From: Planobispora longispora
GTDB taxonomy: Bacteria; Actinomycetota; Actinomycetes; Streptosporangiales; Streptosporangiaceae
Assembly: GCF_016863135.1 (NCBI RefSeq)
Contig: NZ_BOOH01000003.1
Span: 62,001 to 126,000 of the forward strand
DNA: 64,000 bases
Direction: 5' to 3'
The notes beneath the pieces were generated by a model. It searched no databases, had not been told where the DNA came from, and worked only from the letters and a program-made list of their open reading frames with translations. The position numbers were made by a program, and so were the translations under genes. This document shows, one piece after another, positions 1-10,773 of the stretch; position 1 is the stretch's first letter; every line of letters begins with the position of its first letter.

Positions 1-971
1 TTGATCGCGGTCTGGGCCAGCGCGTCGACCCGGAGCACCGCCAGCGCGCTGGAGATGCTCGCCAGCAGCACCGCGCCGAGCACCGCGCCGTACACGGTGC
101 CGCTCCCGCCGAAGATCGCCACCCCGCCGACCACCACGGCGGCGATCACGTCGAGTTCCTTGCCGGTCGCCACGGTGGCGTCGACGGTGCCGAACCGCGC
201 CGCCCACATGGCCCCCGCGAGCCCGGCCAGCGCGCCGCTGGCCACGAACGCCGCGACGACCCGGCGCCGCACCCGGATGCCCGCCAGCACGGCCGCCTCC
301 GGGTTGGAGCCGATCGCGTACAGCTCGCGGCCCGGCGGCAGGTTGCGCAGCGCCCAGCCGACGGCCAGCAGCACCGCCAGGGCCACGAGGGCGAGCAGCG
401 GCAGCCCGAGCACCGAGGCCGAGCCCAGCGCGAGGAAGCCCTCGGGCATGTCGGCGGCGTTCACCTGCCGCCCGCCCGCCCAGGCGTAGTCGACGCCGCG
501 GAAGGCGTAGAGCGTGCCGAGCGTGGCGACCAGGGCGGGCACCGCGGCCACGCCCACGAGCAGGCCGTTGACCGCCCCGCACAGCGCGCCGAGCAGGACG
601 CAGCCCGCGATCACCAGGGGAGCCGGCACGCCCGGATGGTCGGCGAGGACCAGCGCGCCGCCGAACGCCGACAGGCCCACGACGGAGCTGACCGACAGGT
701 CGACGTTGCGGGTGATGACGACCAGGGTCTGCCCGATCGCGAGCACCGCCACGATCGAGGAGTTCAGCAGGATGTCGCGCAGGCTGTCGGGGGACAGGAA
801 GCCGGGGTTGACGGCGCCGGTGACGGCGAACAGCAGGACGAGCGCCACCACGATGCCGAGCTCCCGCACCCGCGCCACCCGGCTGACGAGCCGGTCGCCG
901 CGCGGCGGCGGTGCGGGCGCCGCGGCTGACTCCGCGGCCGGCGCCGCGAGCCCGGTCTCCCGGCCGCTCAT
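1..971 (-). CDS. Sugar ABC transporter permease (partial, 3' end beyond window)
   Basis: Inner-membrane permease of a carbohydrate uptake ABC transporter of the RbsC/LsrC/RhaP class. Read on the minus strand, the ATG at 971-969 overlaps the TGA of the upstream ATPase gene (ATGA), and the frame stays open to base 1. After a Pro/Ala-rich cytoplasmic N-terminus come repeated hydrophobic segments, then the family signature around [20 protein letters not shown] near the visible end. About 323 residues are visible, so only the C-terminus is missing. The order LacI regulator, ATPase, permease resembles rhamnose/ribose-type operons, but the sugar cannot be read from the sequence. A second permease and the binding protein would be expected to the left of the window. 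Confidence 0.88.
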   Translation of the reverse strand, partial: MSGRETGLAAPAAESAAAPAPPPRGDRLVSRVARVRELGIVVALVLLFAVTGAVNPGFLSPDSLRDILLNSSIVAVLAIGQTLVVITRNVDLSVSSVVGLSAFGGALVLADHPGVPAPLVIAGCVLLGALCGAVNGLLVGVAAVPALVATLGTLYAFRGVDYAWAGGRQVNAADMPEGFLALGSASVLGLPLLALVALAVLLAVGWALRNLPPGRELYAIGSNPEAAVLAGIRVRRRVVAAFVASGALAGLAGAMWAARFGTVDATVATGKELDVIAAVVVGGVAIFGGSGTVYGAVLGAVLLASISSALAVLRVDALAQTAI

Positions 972-2479
972 GCCGCGCCCCTTCCGGTGGCGGCCGCCAT
1001 CACGCTCTCCTCGGTCGCCTCCGCCCGGGGGATGTCGGCGACCAGCCGGCCCTCGTGCATCACCAGCACCCGGTCGGCCATGCCGAGCACCTCGGGCAGC
1101 TCCGAGGAGATCATCAGCACGGCGACGCCGCCGGCCGCCAGCTCCGACAGCAGCCGGTGGACCTCGGCCTTCGTCCCGACGTCGATGCCGCGCGTCGGCT
1201 CGTCCACGATGAGCACCGACGGCTTCCTGGCCAGCCACTTGGCCAGGACGACCTTCTGCTGGTTGCCCCCGGACAGCACGCCGACCGGGTCGGCCAGCCG
1301 GGCGAACTTCAGCCGCAGCCGCACGGCCCAGTCGTGGGCCCGGGCGCGTTCGGCCGCCCGTGAGATCAGCGGGCCGCGCCGTACGGCCGGGAGCCCGGCC
1401 AGCGCGATGTTCCGCTCGATCGACAGGTCCATGATGAGCCCCTGCTGGCGGCGGTCCTCGGGGACCAGCGCCAGTCCGGCGGCCATGGCCGCGGACGGGC
1501 TCGCGGGCCGCAGCCGCCGCCCGCCGACCTCGACCCGCCCCGCGTCCGGGCGGTCGACGCCGAAGACCGCCCGGGCGACCTCGCTCCGCCCCGCCCCCAC
1601 CAGGCCGGCCAGCGCGACGACCTCGCCCGCGCGCACCTCGAAGGAGACGTCGGTGAACACGCCCTCGCGGGTCAGCCTGCGCACCGCGAGCGCCACCTGC
1701 CCGGGTACGGTGTCCAGCTTGGGGAACAGGGCCTCCGGCTCCCGTCCGACCATGCGCCGCACCAGGTCGTCGGGGGTCATGTCGGCGATGAGGTCACCGG
1801 AGACGAAGGCGCCGTCCCGCAGCGTGGTGACCCGCCGGCAGAGCTCGAAGATCTCCTCCAGCCGGTGGGAGACGAACAGCACCGCGCAGCCCCGCGCGCG
1901 CAGCGCCTCGACCACGCCGAAGAGCCGGGCGACCTCGTTGCCGGACAGCGCCGCCGTCGGCTCGTCCATGATGAGTACCCGGGCGTCGCGCGACAGCGCT
2001 TTGGCGATCTCCACCAGCTGCTGGTCGGCGATCGACAGCCCGCGGGCCGGTTGGTCGGGGTCCAGCTGGACGCCGAGCCCGGCGAAGAGCGCCGCGGCCC
2101 GCCGCCGGGCGGCGGGCCGGTCGATGCGGCCGAAGCGGGCGCGCGGCTGGCGGCCCATGAAGATGTTCTCGGTCACCGACAGGTCGGGGAAGAGCGTCGG
2201 CTCCTGGTAGATCACCGCCACGCCCGCCCGCTGGGCGTCGGCGGGACCGTGGAACTCGGCGGGCTCGCCGTCCAGGAGGATCCGGCCGGCGTCCGGGCGA
2301 TGCAGCCCGGACAGGATCTTCACCAGCGTAGACTTTCCGGCGCCGTTCTCGCCCGCCAGGGCGTGGGCCTCACCCGCGAACAGCTCCAGGGAGACCTCGT
2401 GCAGCGCGCGGACGGCGCCGAAGGACTTGCTCACGCGGTGCAGTGCCAGGACGGGGGGAACCGGGGGGCGGTCTGGCAT
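968..2479 (-). CDS. Sugar ABC transporter ATP-binding protein (tandem ABC domains)
   Basis: 503-residue ATPase of the RbsA/MglA/RhaT type that energises sugar import. Two ABC domains are visible. The N-terminal one has Walker [10 protein letters not shown], a diverged signature (GLSIADQQ) and Walker [12 protein letters not shown]. The C-terminal one has a degenerate Walker A (GLVGAGRSE), the full signature LSGGNQQK and Walker [12 protein letters not shown]. This asymmetry is normal for the family. A Shine-Dalgarno (GGAGGGAGCTC) lies directly before the ATG at 2479. The stop overlaps the permease start. The linker phrase EALFPK is reminiscent of rhamnose-type ATPases, so rhamnose is a weak suggestion only. 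Expression is probably controlled by the divergent LacI-type protein through the operator-like sites upstream. Confidence 0.92.
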   Translation of the reverse strand: MPDRPPVPPVLALHRVSKSFGAVRALHEVSLELFAGEAHALAGENGAGKSTLVKILSGLHRPDAGRILLDGEPAEFHGPADAQRAGVAVIYQEPTLFPDLSVTENIFMGRQPRARFGRIDRPAARRRAAALFAGLGVQLDPDQPARGLSIADQQLVEIAKALSRDARVLIMDEPTAALSGNEVARLFGVVEALRARGCAVLFVSHRLEEIFELCRRVTTLRDGAFVSGDLIADMTPDDLVRRMVGREPEALFPKLDTVPGQVALAVRRLTREGVFTDVSFEVRAGEVVALAGLVGAGRSEVARAVFGVDRPDAGRVEVGGRRLRPASPSAAMAAGLALVPEDRRQQGLIMDLSIERNIALAGLPAVRRGPLISRAAERARAHDWAVRLRLKFARLADPVGVLSGGNQQKVVLAKWLARKPSVLIVDEPTRGIDVGTKAEVHRLLSELAAGGVAVLMISSELPEVLGMADRVLVMHEGRLVADIPRAEATEESVMAAATGRGAA

Positions 2480-2500
2480 GAGCTCCCTCCAGGGGAGTTC

Positions 2501-2513
2501 TAAAACGTTTCAA
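2501..2513. promoter_or_regulatory. Putative LacI-family operator 1
   Basis: The site TAAAACGTTTCAA lies 22 bp upstream of the transporter ATPase start. It is an imperfect palindrome centred on the CG typical of LacI/GalR operators. A related site occurs at 2631-2643 beside the regulator gene. Assignment to the adjacent LacI-type protein is inference. Confidence 0.6.
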
Positions 2514-2630
2514 CGCAGATTTGGACAGTAGGACAGCGGCAACAGAGCGTCAATAGGAGTTTCTGTGATGTTTCACGGGAGTGACATCCCGAAGAGGACC
2601 CCCGAGTGGCCTTCCTTGCCCAGCTGCTGT

Positions 2631-2645
2631 TATTACGTTTTAATC
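2631..2645. promoter_or_regulatory. Putative LacI-family operator 2
   Basis: TATTACGTTTTAATC lies about 28 bp upstream of the lacI-type gene and shares the core ACGTTT with operator 1. Its position suggests autoregulation, or a looped arrangement with the first site 130 bp away. Confidence 0.5.
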
Positions 2646-2672
2646 AGGTCCGAGCGGAGGCGATGAGACACG

Positions 2673-3662
2673 ATGAGCGCTGTAGGCATCAGGCAGGTCG
2701 CCGAGCACGCCGGCGTGTCCCCCGGCACGGTGTCGAACGTGCTGAACCGTCCGGAGAAGGTCTCGGCCTCGACCCGGGCCCGGGTCGAGGCGGCGATCCG
2801 CGAGCTCGGGTTCGTCCGGCACGCCTCGGCCTCGACGTTGCGCGCCGGTCACAGCAAGACCATCGGGCTGTCGGTCATCGACATCGGCAACCCGTTCTTC
2901 ACCGACGTCACGGCCGGCGTGGAGGACCTGGCCAGCGACCGCGGCTACGCCGTACTGCTCAGCAACTCCGCGGGCTCCCGGAGCAAGGAGGAGCGCAACC
3001 TGCTGGTCCTGGCCGAGCAGCGGGTGCGGGGCGTGCTGATCACCCCCTCCGATGAGAGCCCCGACTCGCTCGACCGGCTGCGCGACCGCGGGATCAACGT
3101 CGTGCTCGTCGACCATCCCGCGCACCGGCCCGACCAGTGCTCCGTCGCCGTCAACGACATCGTCGGCGGCCAGACGGCCGTCTCCCACCTGCTGTCCGGG
3201 GGCGCCTCCCGCATCGCCTACGTGACGGGGCCGCTGACCATACGGCAGTGCATGGACCGCAGGCTCGGCGCCGAGCGGGCCCTGCGCGGCCGGCCGCTGC
3301 GGACCGTCGAGATGCCCACGATGAACCCGCGGGCGGGCCAGCAGGCGGCGGAGAAGCTCCTCTCCGAAGGCGACCTGCCCGACGCCGTCTTCTGCGCCAA
3401 CGACCTCCTCGCGCTCGGCATGCTGCGCGGCCTCATGCACGCGGGGGTCCGGGTCCCGGACGACATCGCGCTGATCGGCTACGACGACATCGACTTCGCC
3501 GCGGCCTCGGCCGTCTCGCTCACCTCGATCCGGCAGCCCACCTACCAGCTCGGCAGGGTGGCCGCCGAGCTCCTCCTCGACGAGTGCGACAACCCCGGCA
3601 CCCACGCGCACCAGCAGATCATGTTCCAGCCCGAGCTGATCGTCAGGGAGTCCACCCGGTGA
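2673..3662 (+). CDS. LacI-family transcriptional regulator
   Basis: 329-residue sugar-responsive repressor. The N-terminal helix-turn-helix is VGIRQVAEHAGVSPGTVSNVL (about residues 4-24), followed by the hinge region (about 45-60, with ASTLRAGHSKTIGL). A periplasmic-binding-protein-like effector domain fills the rest (DIGNPFF, FCANDLLALG, IGYDDIDFA). Length is normal for the family. It is transcribed away from the sugar ABC transporter and probably controls it. The start used has GGAGG about 12 nt upstream, a long but usable spacing. Confidence 0.93.
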   Translation: MSAVGIRQVAEHAGVSPGTVSNVLNRPEKVSASTRARVEAAIRELGFVRHASASTLRAGHSKTIGLSVIDIGNPFFTDVTAGVEDLASDRGYAVLLSNSAGSRSKEERNLLVLAEQRVRGVLITPSDESPDSLDRLRDRGINVVLVDHPAHRPDQCSVAVNDIVGGQTAVSHLLSGGASRIAYVTGPLTIRQCMDRRLGAERALRGRPLRTVEMPTMNPRAGQQAAEKLLSEGDLPDAVFCANDLLALGMLRGLMHAGVRVPDDIALIGYDDIDFAAASAVSLTSIRQPTYQLGRVAAELLLDECDNPGTHAHQQIMFQPELIVRESTR

Positions 3663-3743
3663 GCCGGGGGCCGGGACCGGGCGGATCCGGGGACGGCCCG
3701 GCGCGGGATCACGGGGGCGCGGGAACCGGGCGGACGCGGGAGG

Positions 3744-4844
3744 TCACAGGAGCCGGGCGGCCTTGAGGGCGAGGTGGACCACCAGGCGGTCCTCCCCGTC
3801 GGCCAGGTCGCGGCCGGTGAGCCGCTCGGCCTTGCCCAGCCGGTAGTAGAGCGTCTGGCGGTGCACGCCCAGCGCCGCGGCCGTCTCCTGGACGTGCCCG
3901 GCGCGGTCGAGATAGCCCTCCACGGTCCTGGCCAGCTCGGGGTCGGCGGCCAGTCCCCCGGTCTCCGCCGCCAGCTCGCGCAGGGCCTCCGGGGTCAGCC
4001 TGGCGAGCGTCCGGTAGACGCCGAGGTCGGACCAGGCGGCGACGGGGGCGGGCTGCGGGACCCGGCCGGCGACCCGGAGCGCGTGGACCGCCTCCCGCCA
4101 GCTCCGCCAGGCCTCCTCCGGGTCGGCCCGGGCGTCGCCGACCCCGGCCGCCGTGCCGTACATGGCCTGGATCCGCACGGCCAGCTCCCACGCGTGGGCC
4201 GCCGGGGCGAGCAGCGCGACCAGCGGCTCGCCCCGGTCGGCGGGGCCGGGGTCGGGGAATCCGGGGTCGGCGAGCACGTCGCGCGGGAGGGTCCACAACG
4301 GGGCGACCCGGTCGGCGGAGGCGCGCACCGCGATCGCCGTCACCGGGCCGCGCAGGTCGAGCCGGGACAGCGCCCAGGAGCGCTCCTCGGCGTCGGCGGA
4401 GAACAGCTCCCGCAGGTGACCGCCCAGGTCCCGGCGGCGGCGGGCCTCCTGGGCGAGGACCGTGGCCGCCCTCGCGACCAGCCCGGAGACGGAGTCGAGC
4501 CGCTCCTCGGTGAGGGTGCCGTCGTCCAGCAGCCACAGGTAGCCGTAGGTCACCCCCTGGTGCCGCAGCGGGACGCAGACGCGGGCGAGCACGCCCAGCT
4601 CGGCGTCGGCGGGGATGCGGACCCGGCCGCGCGCCGTGGCGATGCCGTACCCCTCGAAGTAGGCGCGGACCCCGTCGGAGGCGCGCCGGCGCAGGATGGA
4701 CTCCTGGCGCACGACGTCGATGTCGCCGCTCTGCGCGGCGTAGGCCAGCAACTGGAAGGCGCGGTCCTCCAGCGTGGCGGAGGCGCCCAGCACGTCGGCT
4801 ATCTCGTCGATGGTCTCCTGGAGCACCCCGCCATTCTCATACAT
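3744..4844 (-). CDS. PucR-family regulator of proline catabolism (putative)
   Basis: About 366 residues. The C-terminus holds the PucR-type helix-turn-helix: VEGYLDRAGHVQETAAALGVHRQTLYYRLGKAE. The N-terminal half reads as a GAF-like sensor region. The gene is divergent from the proline dehydrogenase and P5C dehydrogenase genes, matching the known arrangement in which a PucR-type activator drives proline use in actinobacteria. The frame is open to a GTG at 4883, but that start would leave only 37 bp for the divergent promoter and shows no Shine-Dalgarno. The ATG at 4844, giving MYENGGVLQETIDEIADVLG, fits family N-termini better and is used here. Confidence 0.85.
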   Translation of the reverse strand: MYENGGVLQETIDEIADVLGASATLEDRAFQLLAYAAQSGDIDVVRQESILRRRASDGVRAYFEGYGIATARGRVRIPADAELGVLARVCVPLRHQGVTYGYLWLLDDGTLTEERLDSVSGLVARAATVLAQEARRRRDLGGHLRELFSADAEERSWALSRLDLRGPVTAIAVRASADRVAPLWTLPRDVLADPGFPDPGPADRGEPLVALLAPAAHAWELAVRIQAMYGTAAGVGDARADPEEAWRSWREAVHALRVAGRVPQPAPVAAWSDLGVYRTLARLTPEALRELAAETGGLAADPELARTVEGYLDRAGHVQETAAALGVHRQTLYYRLGKAERLTGRDLADGEDRLVVHLALKAARLL

Positions 4845-4908
4845 CTGTATGAAGCCCGCTCCCGATGATCGTGGCAGATGCACATGAGACCGTTCTGAGC
4901 TGCCGTTT

Positions 4909-4914
4909 TAGGCT
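4909..4914 (+). promoter_or_regulatory. -10-like hexamer TAGGCT, leaderless promoter of proline dehydrogenase
   Basis: TAGGCT ends exactly 6 nt before the ATG at 4921 and no Shine-Dalgarno precedes that ATG. Transcription would therefore start at or next to the A of the start codon. No convincing -35 is visible (nearest TGAGAC at 4885-4890). Confidence 0.5.
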
Positions 4915-4920
4915 GAAGAC

Positions 4921-5847
4921 ATGTTCGGTCAACTTTTCCTCGCCGGGTCGCGGATCCCGCTCGTGCGGCGCGCGGTCTCCGGCGTCCCGCTGACGCGCAA
5001 GGTCGTCGACCGCTTCGTGGCGGGCGAGACCGTCCAGGAAGCCGTCGAGGCCGTCCGCCGCCTGACCGGCGCTGGCCTCGCGGTCACCATCGACCACCTG
5101 GGCGAGGAGACCCGCGACACCGCGGCCGCCGCCCACACGGCCGAGGCGTACGTCACCCTGCTCGGCGCGTTGCGCGAGCTGGGCCTCGGCGACCGCGCCG
5201 AGGCGTCGGTGAAGCTCTCCGCGGTCGGCCAGGCGCTCGGCGCCGACGGCGACAAGATCGCGCTGGACAACGCCAGGAAGATCTGCGAGGCCGCCCACGC
5301 CGCCGGGGCGAACGTGACCCTCGACATGGAGGACCACACCACGGTCGACTCCACGCTCGGCATCCTGCGCGCGCTGCGCGCCGACTTCCCGGACACGGGC
5401 GTCGCGATCCAGTCCTACCTGTTCCGCAGCGAGGCCGACTGCCGCGACCTGGCGCACGGGGGCTCCCGGGTCCGCCTGGTCAAGGGCGCCTACGCCGAGC
5501 CCGCCTCCGTCGCGCACCGCGACAAGAACGAGGTCGACAAGGCCTACGTCCGGTGCCTGCGCATCCTCATGGCGGGGAAGGGGTACCCCATGGTGGCCAC
5601 GCACGACGACCGGCTGATCTCGATCACCGAGACCCTCGCCGACCGTTTCGGGCGCTCCCGGGGTGAATACGAATACCAGATGCTGTACGGCATCCGCACC
5701 GACAAGCAGCAGGCCCTGGCCGGCGCCGGTCACACGATGCGCGTCTACGTCCCCTACGGCGACGACTGGTACGGCTACTTCATGCGCCGCCTCGCGGAGC
5801 GTCCGGCCAACGTCGCCTTCTTTCTCCGTGCCCTTGGAGGCAAGTAG
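4921..5847 (+). CDS. pruB: Proline dehydrogenase
   Basis: 308-residue monofunctional FAD-dependent proline dehydrogenase. It oxidises L-proline to pyrroline-5-carboxylate and passes electrons to the membrane quinone pool. Family motifs along the TIM barrel are visible: LDMEDHTTVDSTL, IQSYLFRS, VRLVKGAY, VATHDDR and EYQMLYGIR. Length is normal for the monofunctional actinobacterial type, not the fused PutA. P5C dehydrogenase follows after 2 nt, so the two enzymes are co-transcribed. The start looks leaderless, and a divergent PucR-type regulator lies upstream. Confidence 0.95.
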   Translation: MFGQLFLAGSRIPLVRRAVSGVPLTRKVVDRFVAGETVQEAVEAVRRLTGAGLAVTIDHLGEETRDTAAAAHTAEAYVTLLGALRELGLGDRAEASVKLSAVGQALGADGDKIALDNARKICEAAHAAGANVTLDMEDHTTVDSTLGILRALRADFPDTGVAIQSYLFRSEADCRDLAHGGSRVRLVKGAYAEPASVAHRDKNEVDKAYVRCLRILMAGKGYPMVATHDDRLISITETLADRFGRSRGEYEYQMLYGIRTDKQQALAGAGHTMRVYVPYGDDWYGYFMRRLAERPANVAFFLRALGGK

Positions 5848-5849
5848 CC

Positions 5850-7456
<1,607 letters not shown>

Positions 7457-7475
<19 letters not shown>

Positions 7476-7606
7476 CCTCCCGGCGAACTCGGCGTCGTCA
7501 GCGCCGGGGCGTGCAGCCTGCGGGCCGGCCGCTGGCGGAGCAGGTCGTCGCCCTTCACGTCGGCCAGCAGGCGGAAAACGATCGAGGCGCTGACGACCAG
7601 GCTCAC
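7457..7606 (-). CDS. Possible small protein translationally coupled to the HxlR gene
   Basis: A 49-codon frame starts with a GTG at 7606-7604 that overlaps the TGA of the HxlR gene (GTGA) and ends with TAG at 7459-7457. The product begins MSLVVSASIVFRLLADVKG and becomes Arg/Pro-rich. It runs into the end of pruA on the other strand. The coupled start supports translation, but no family is recognised. It could be the remnant of a once longer downstream gene or a chance frame. Confidence 0.25.
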
Positions 7607-8370
7607 CGGCGGCCCTCGCGCAGGGTCTCACGGACGAAATCGGGGCCGTACGGCGCCTGCTCATCGGCTGCGATCTTGAGCATCGTCCCGTCCGCCGCCG
7701 GAGTGCCCGTCCCCCCGGCCGGCAGGGCGCCCATCAGGGCGTCGGCGAGCGGGCCCTGCCCGGTGAGGCGGACGCTGCCGTCGGCGACGGCGTCCGCGAG
7801 CGTCCTGGCGCCTTGGACGATCGCCAGGCAGGTGCCGGCGTCCATGGCGAGCCGCAGGTCCGCGTCCCGGGCGGGGCCGTCCCCGTAGGACGGTCCCGCC
7901 TCACCGGGATCCGCCTCGCCGAGCCGTACGTGGAAGGCGCCCTCCTCCAGCGTGACCTCGACGACCCCGCTCCGTCCCCGCGCGCTCAGGCTGAGCAGGC
8001 GCATCAGGGGGACGGCGAACCAGTGGGCCCGTACGGCGTCGGTCGGGCGCCGCTCGGCGAGGGCGGGCGCGCCCCAGTCCGCCAGGGCCGTCAGGACCGG
8101 CAGCAGGCCGCGGCCGTGCGGGGTGAGCTCGTACACCGTCGCCGCACCGGGCGGCGGCAGTTTGTGGCGGGCGACGATCCCGTCGCGCTCCAGGTCCTTC
8201 AGCCGCGCGGCGAGCACGTCCGTGCTGATTCCCGGGAGGTCGGTGTGCAGGTCGGTGTATCTGCGCGCGCCCGCCAGCAGCTCTCGCACGATCAGCAGGG
8301 CCCATCGGTCGCCGACGGCGTCGAGTGCTCGCGCGATCGCGCAGTACTGGTCGTAACTTCGCCGCGTCAT
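7603..8370 (-). CDS. HxlR-family regulator with C-terminal SCP2-like domain
   Basis: 255 residues. The N-terminal ~100 residues are a winged-helix HxlR domain (YCAIARALDAVGDRWALLIVRELLAG, TDLPGISTDVLAARLKDLERDGIV, YELTPHG). The C-terminal half resembles an SCP2/sterol-carrier-type ligand pocket (LRLAMDAGTCLAIVQGARTL). This fusion is common in actinobacteria. The ATG at 8370 is preceded by GGAG at a 7-nt spacing. It is divergent from an aminotransferase gene, with a perfect palindrome between them that is probably its operator. The inducing ligand is unknown. Confidence 0.87.
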   Translation of the reverse strand: MTRRSYDQYCAIARALDAVGDRWALLIVRELLAGARRYTDLHTDLPGISTDVLAARLKDLERDGIVARHKLPPPGAATVYELTPHGRGLLPVLTALADWGAPALAERRPTDAVRAHWFAVPLMRLLSLSARGRSGVVEVTLEEGAFHVRLGEADPGEAGPSYGDGPARDADLRLAMDAGTCLAIVQGARTLADAVADGSVRLTGQGPLADALMGALPAGGTGTPAADGTMLKIAADEQAPYGPDFVRETLREGRR

Positions 8371-8407
8371 GGGACCACTCCAGCCATTTGGTTGGACTTT
8401 CCAAGTT

Positions 8408-8430
8408 CATACTTGGTAGAACCAAGTATG
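8408..8430. promoter_or_regulatory. Perfect inverted repeat, putative HxlR operator
   Basis: CATACTTGGT and ACCAAGTATG form perfect 10-bp arms around a 3-nt centre (AGA). The site sits between the divergent HxlR (start 8370) and aminotransferase (start 8471) genes. Binding by the adjacent regulator is inferred from position and symmetry. Confidence 0.7.
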
Positions 8431-8470
8431 CCCGTGGGACGGGATGCGGACACGGACTGGAGGCCGTCAC

Positions 8471-9685
8471 ATGGAGTTCCGGCAGTCGAGCAAGCTGAAC
8501 GGGGTCTGCTACGAGATCCGGGGGCCGGTCATCGAGCACGCCGACGCCCTGGAGGCGGCGGGCCACAGCGTGTTGCGGCTGAACACCGGCAATCCGGCCC
8601 TGTTCGGCTTCGAGGCGCCCGAGGAGATCGTGCAGGACATGATCAGGATGCTGCCGAAGGCCCACGGCTACACCGACTCCCGGGGTGTGCTGTCCGCGCG
8701 GCGGGCGGTGGCCCAGCACTACCAGGAGCGCGGCCTGCTCGACGTGGACGTCGACGACGTCTACCTCGGCAACGGCATCTCCGAGCTGATCTCCATGGCG
8801 GTCCAGGCGCTGGTCGACGACGGGGACGAGGTCCTGATCCCGGCCCCGGACTATCCGCTGTGGACGGCCGTGACCACCCTGGCCGGCGGGCGGGCGGTGC
8901 ACTACATGTGCGACGAGTCAGCCGGGTGGCACCCCGATCTCGACGACATGGCCGCCAAGATCACCGATCGGACCAAGGCCGTTGTGATCATCAATCCCAA
9001 CAACCCCACGGGTGCCGTGTACCCGAAGCGGGTCCTGGAGGGGATCCTCGACCTGGCGCGGCGGCACGGCCTGATGGTCCTGTCCGACGAGATCTACGAC
9101 AAGATCGTCTATGACGACGCCGTCCACCATCACACCGCGGCGCTCGCGCCCGACCTGGTGTGCCTGACCTTCTCCGGGCTGTCGAAGTCCTACCGCGTGG
9201 CCGGATACCGCTCCGGCTGGCTGGTGGTGTCCGGGCCCCGTGAGCACGCCCGCGACTACCTGGAGGGCCTGACGACGCTGGCCTCCATGCGGCTGTGCGC
9301 CAACACCCCCGCGCAGTACGCCGTCCAGGCGGCGCTCGGCGGCCGGCAGAGCATCACCGACCTGGTCCGTCCCGGAGGGCGCCTGCACGAACAGCGCGAC
9401 CTGGCCTGGGAGAGGCTCAACCGGATCCCCGGCGTCTCCTGCGTGAAACCGGAGGGGGCGGTGTACGCCTTCCCCCGCCTGGACCCCGAGGTGCACGAGA
9501 TCGTCGACGATCAGCGGTTCGTCCTGGACCTGCTGCTCCGGGAGAAGATCCAGGTCGTCCAGGGCACCGGGTTCAACTGGCCCCGCCCCGACCACTTCCG
9601 CATCCTCACCCTGCCGCACGCCGACGACCTGGACGCGGCGATCAGCCGCATCGGCCGCTTCCTCGACGGCTACCGCCAGGTCTGA
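8471..9685 (+). CDS. PLP-dependent aminotransferase (AlaA-like, class I/II)
   Basis: 404-residue cytosolic fold-type I aminotransferase. The PLP-binding lysine lies in TFSGLSKSYRVAGYRSGW. Other motifs are VIINPNNPTGAVYP (NPxNPTG), LSDEIYDKIVYDD and the N-terminal FRQSSKLNGVCYEIRGP typical of AlaA-type alanine/glutamate-pyruvate transaminases. The ATG at 8471 has GGAGG at 8459-8463. An upstream in-frame start at 8444 lacks such a signal. Likely substrates are alanine/2-oxoglutarate or a related pair, inferred from family. The divergent HxlR regulator may control it. Confidence 0.92.
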   Translation: MEFRQSSKLNGVCYEIRGPVIEHADALEAAGHSVLRLNTGNPALFGFEAPEEIVQDMIRMLPKAHGYTDSRGVLSARRAVAQHYQERGLLDVDVDDVYLGNGISELISMAVQALVDDGDEVLIPAPDYPLWTAVTTLAGGRAVHYMCDESAGWHPDLDDMAAKITDRTKAVVIINPNNPTGAVYPKRVLEGILDLARRHGLMVLSDEIYDKIVYDDAVHHHTAALAPDLVCLTFSGLSKSYRVAGYRSGWLVVSGPREHARDYLEGLTTLASMRLCANTPAQYAVQAALGGRQSITDLVRPGGRLHEQRDLAWERLNRIPGVSCVKPEGAVYAFPRLDPEVHEIVDDQRFVLDLLLREKIQVVQGTGFNWPRPDHFRILTLPHADDLDAAISRIGRFLDGYRQV

Positions 9686-9871
9686 CCCCCGCGCCGCCGG
9701 GCGGCCCGCGCCGCGGTTCCGCCGGGTCGGCCCGCTGCACGCGGTCCCGTCCCGGCCGTCCCGGCGCACGACCGCGCCGGGGACCCGGCGGTGACGGCCG
9801 GGGCCGTCTATGCTGCGTACGGGATCGCCTGTCGTCCGGCGCACCCGCCCCTCACCCCGCGGGAGGCCGTG

Positions 9872-10657
9872 GTGGATGGAATGGCAGATGGAACCGTCGC
9901 CGTCGTGACCGGGGCCGCCCGGGGGATCGGGCGCGGGATCGCCCTCGTGCTCGGCGAGGCCGGGGCGACCGTCTACGTCACCGACCGCGAGAGCCGCGAC
10001 CGCCGGCACTCCGCCCTGCCGGGAACGGTCGAGGACACCGCCGAGCAGCTGGAGGAGCGCGGCGGGCGCGGGATCCCGGTCCGTGTCGACCACACCGACG
10101 ACCGGGCCGTCGAAGCGCTCTTCGCCCGGGTCCGCGACGAGCACGGCGGCCTCGACCTGCTGGTCGCGAACGCCTTCGACGGCAACGCCCTGCCCTTCGC
10201 CGGCGGCCCGTTCTGGACCCTCCCGCTCGATCACTGGCGGAACATGATCGACGCCGGGGTCCGCAGCCACCTAGTCTCGGCGTGGCACGCGGCCCCGCTG
10301 CTGATCGAGCGCAAGGGCATGGTCGTCCTCACCGGATACGCCGACCCGTCCGCCGAGGTGATCGCCGGCCACCTCTTCTACGACCTGGCCATGACCTGCG
10401 TCAGCCGCCTGGCCCGCTCCCTCGCCCACGACCTGCGCCCGCACGGGGTCACCGCGCTCGCCGTCTCCCCCGGCTTCACCCGCACCGAGGCGATCGTCGC
10501 GGAGCTCGGCGACGACCTGCCGGGAACCGACTCCGTGGAGTTCCCCGGCCGCGCCGTCCGCGCCCTGCTGGAGGACCCGGAGGCGGGACGGCACGCGGGC
10601 CGTACGGTCCCCGTCGCCGACCTGGCCGGGGAGTACGGGTTCACCGACATCCGGTGA
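9872..10657 (+). CDS. SDR-family protein with altered active site
   Basis: About 261-residue Rossmann-fold short-chain dehydrogenase-like protein. The cofactor loop VVTGAARGIGRGIALVLG is intact and an LLVANAFDGN segment stands in for the NNAG motif. The catalytic tyrosine region reads HLFYDLAMTCVSRLARSLA: the tyrosine is present, but the lysine of YxxxK is methionine, and no catalytic serine is obvious before it. The protein may be catalytically impaired or have another role. The GTG at 9872 was chosen because GGGAGG lies 5 nt upstream; GTG 9869 and ATG 9881 are alternatives. Confidence 0.82.
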   Translation: MDGMADGTVAVVTGAARGIGRGIALVLGEAGATVYVTDRESRDRRHSALPGTVEDTAEQLEERGGRGIPVRVDHTDDRAVEALFARVRDEHGGLDLLVANAFDGNALPFAGGPFWTLPLDHWRNMIDAGVRSHLVSAWHAAPLLIERKGMVVLTGYADPSAEVIAGHLFYDLAMTCVSRLARSLAHDLRPHGVTALAVSPGFTRTEAIVAELGDDLPGTDSVEFPGRAVRALLEDPEAGRHAGRTVPVADLAGEYGFTDIR

Positions 10658-10773
10658 GCCCCCCGCTCCCCCGGCTCGCGGAAGGCTCCGGAAAACCTCG
10701 CAATCCGCTGTAACCATCGGCCGGAATCGCCACTCTTATCTGACGAACCACCGCGAAAGGAAGGGAAACCCCG

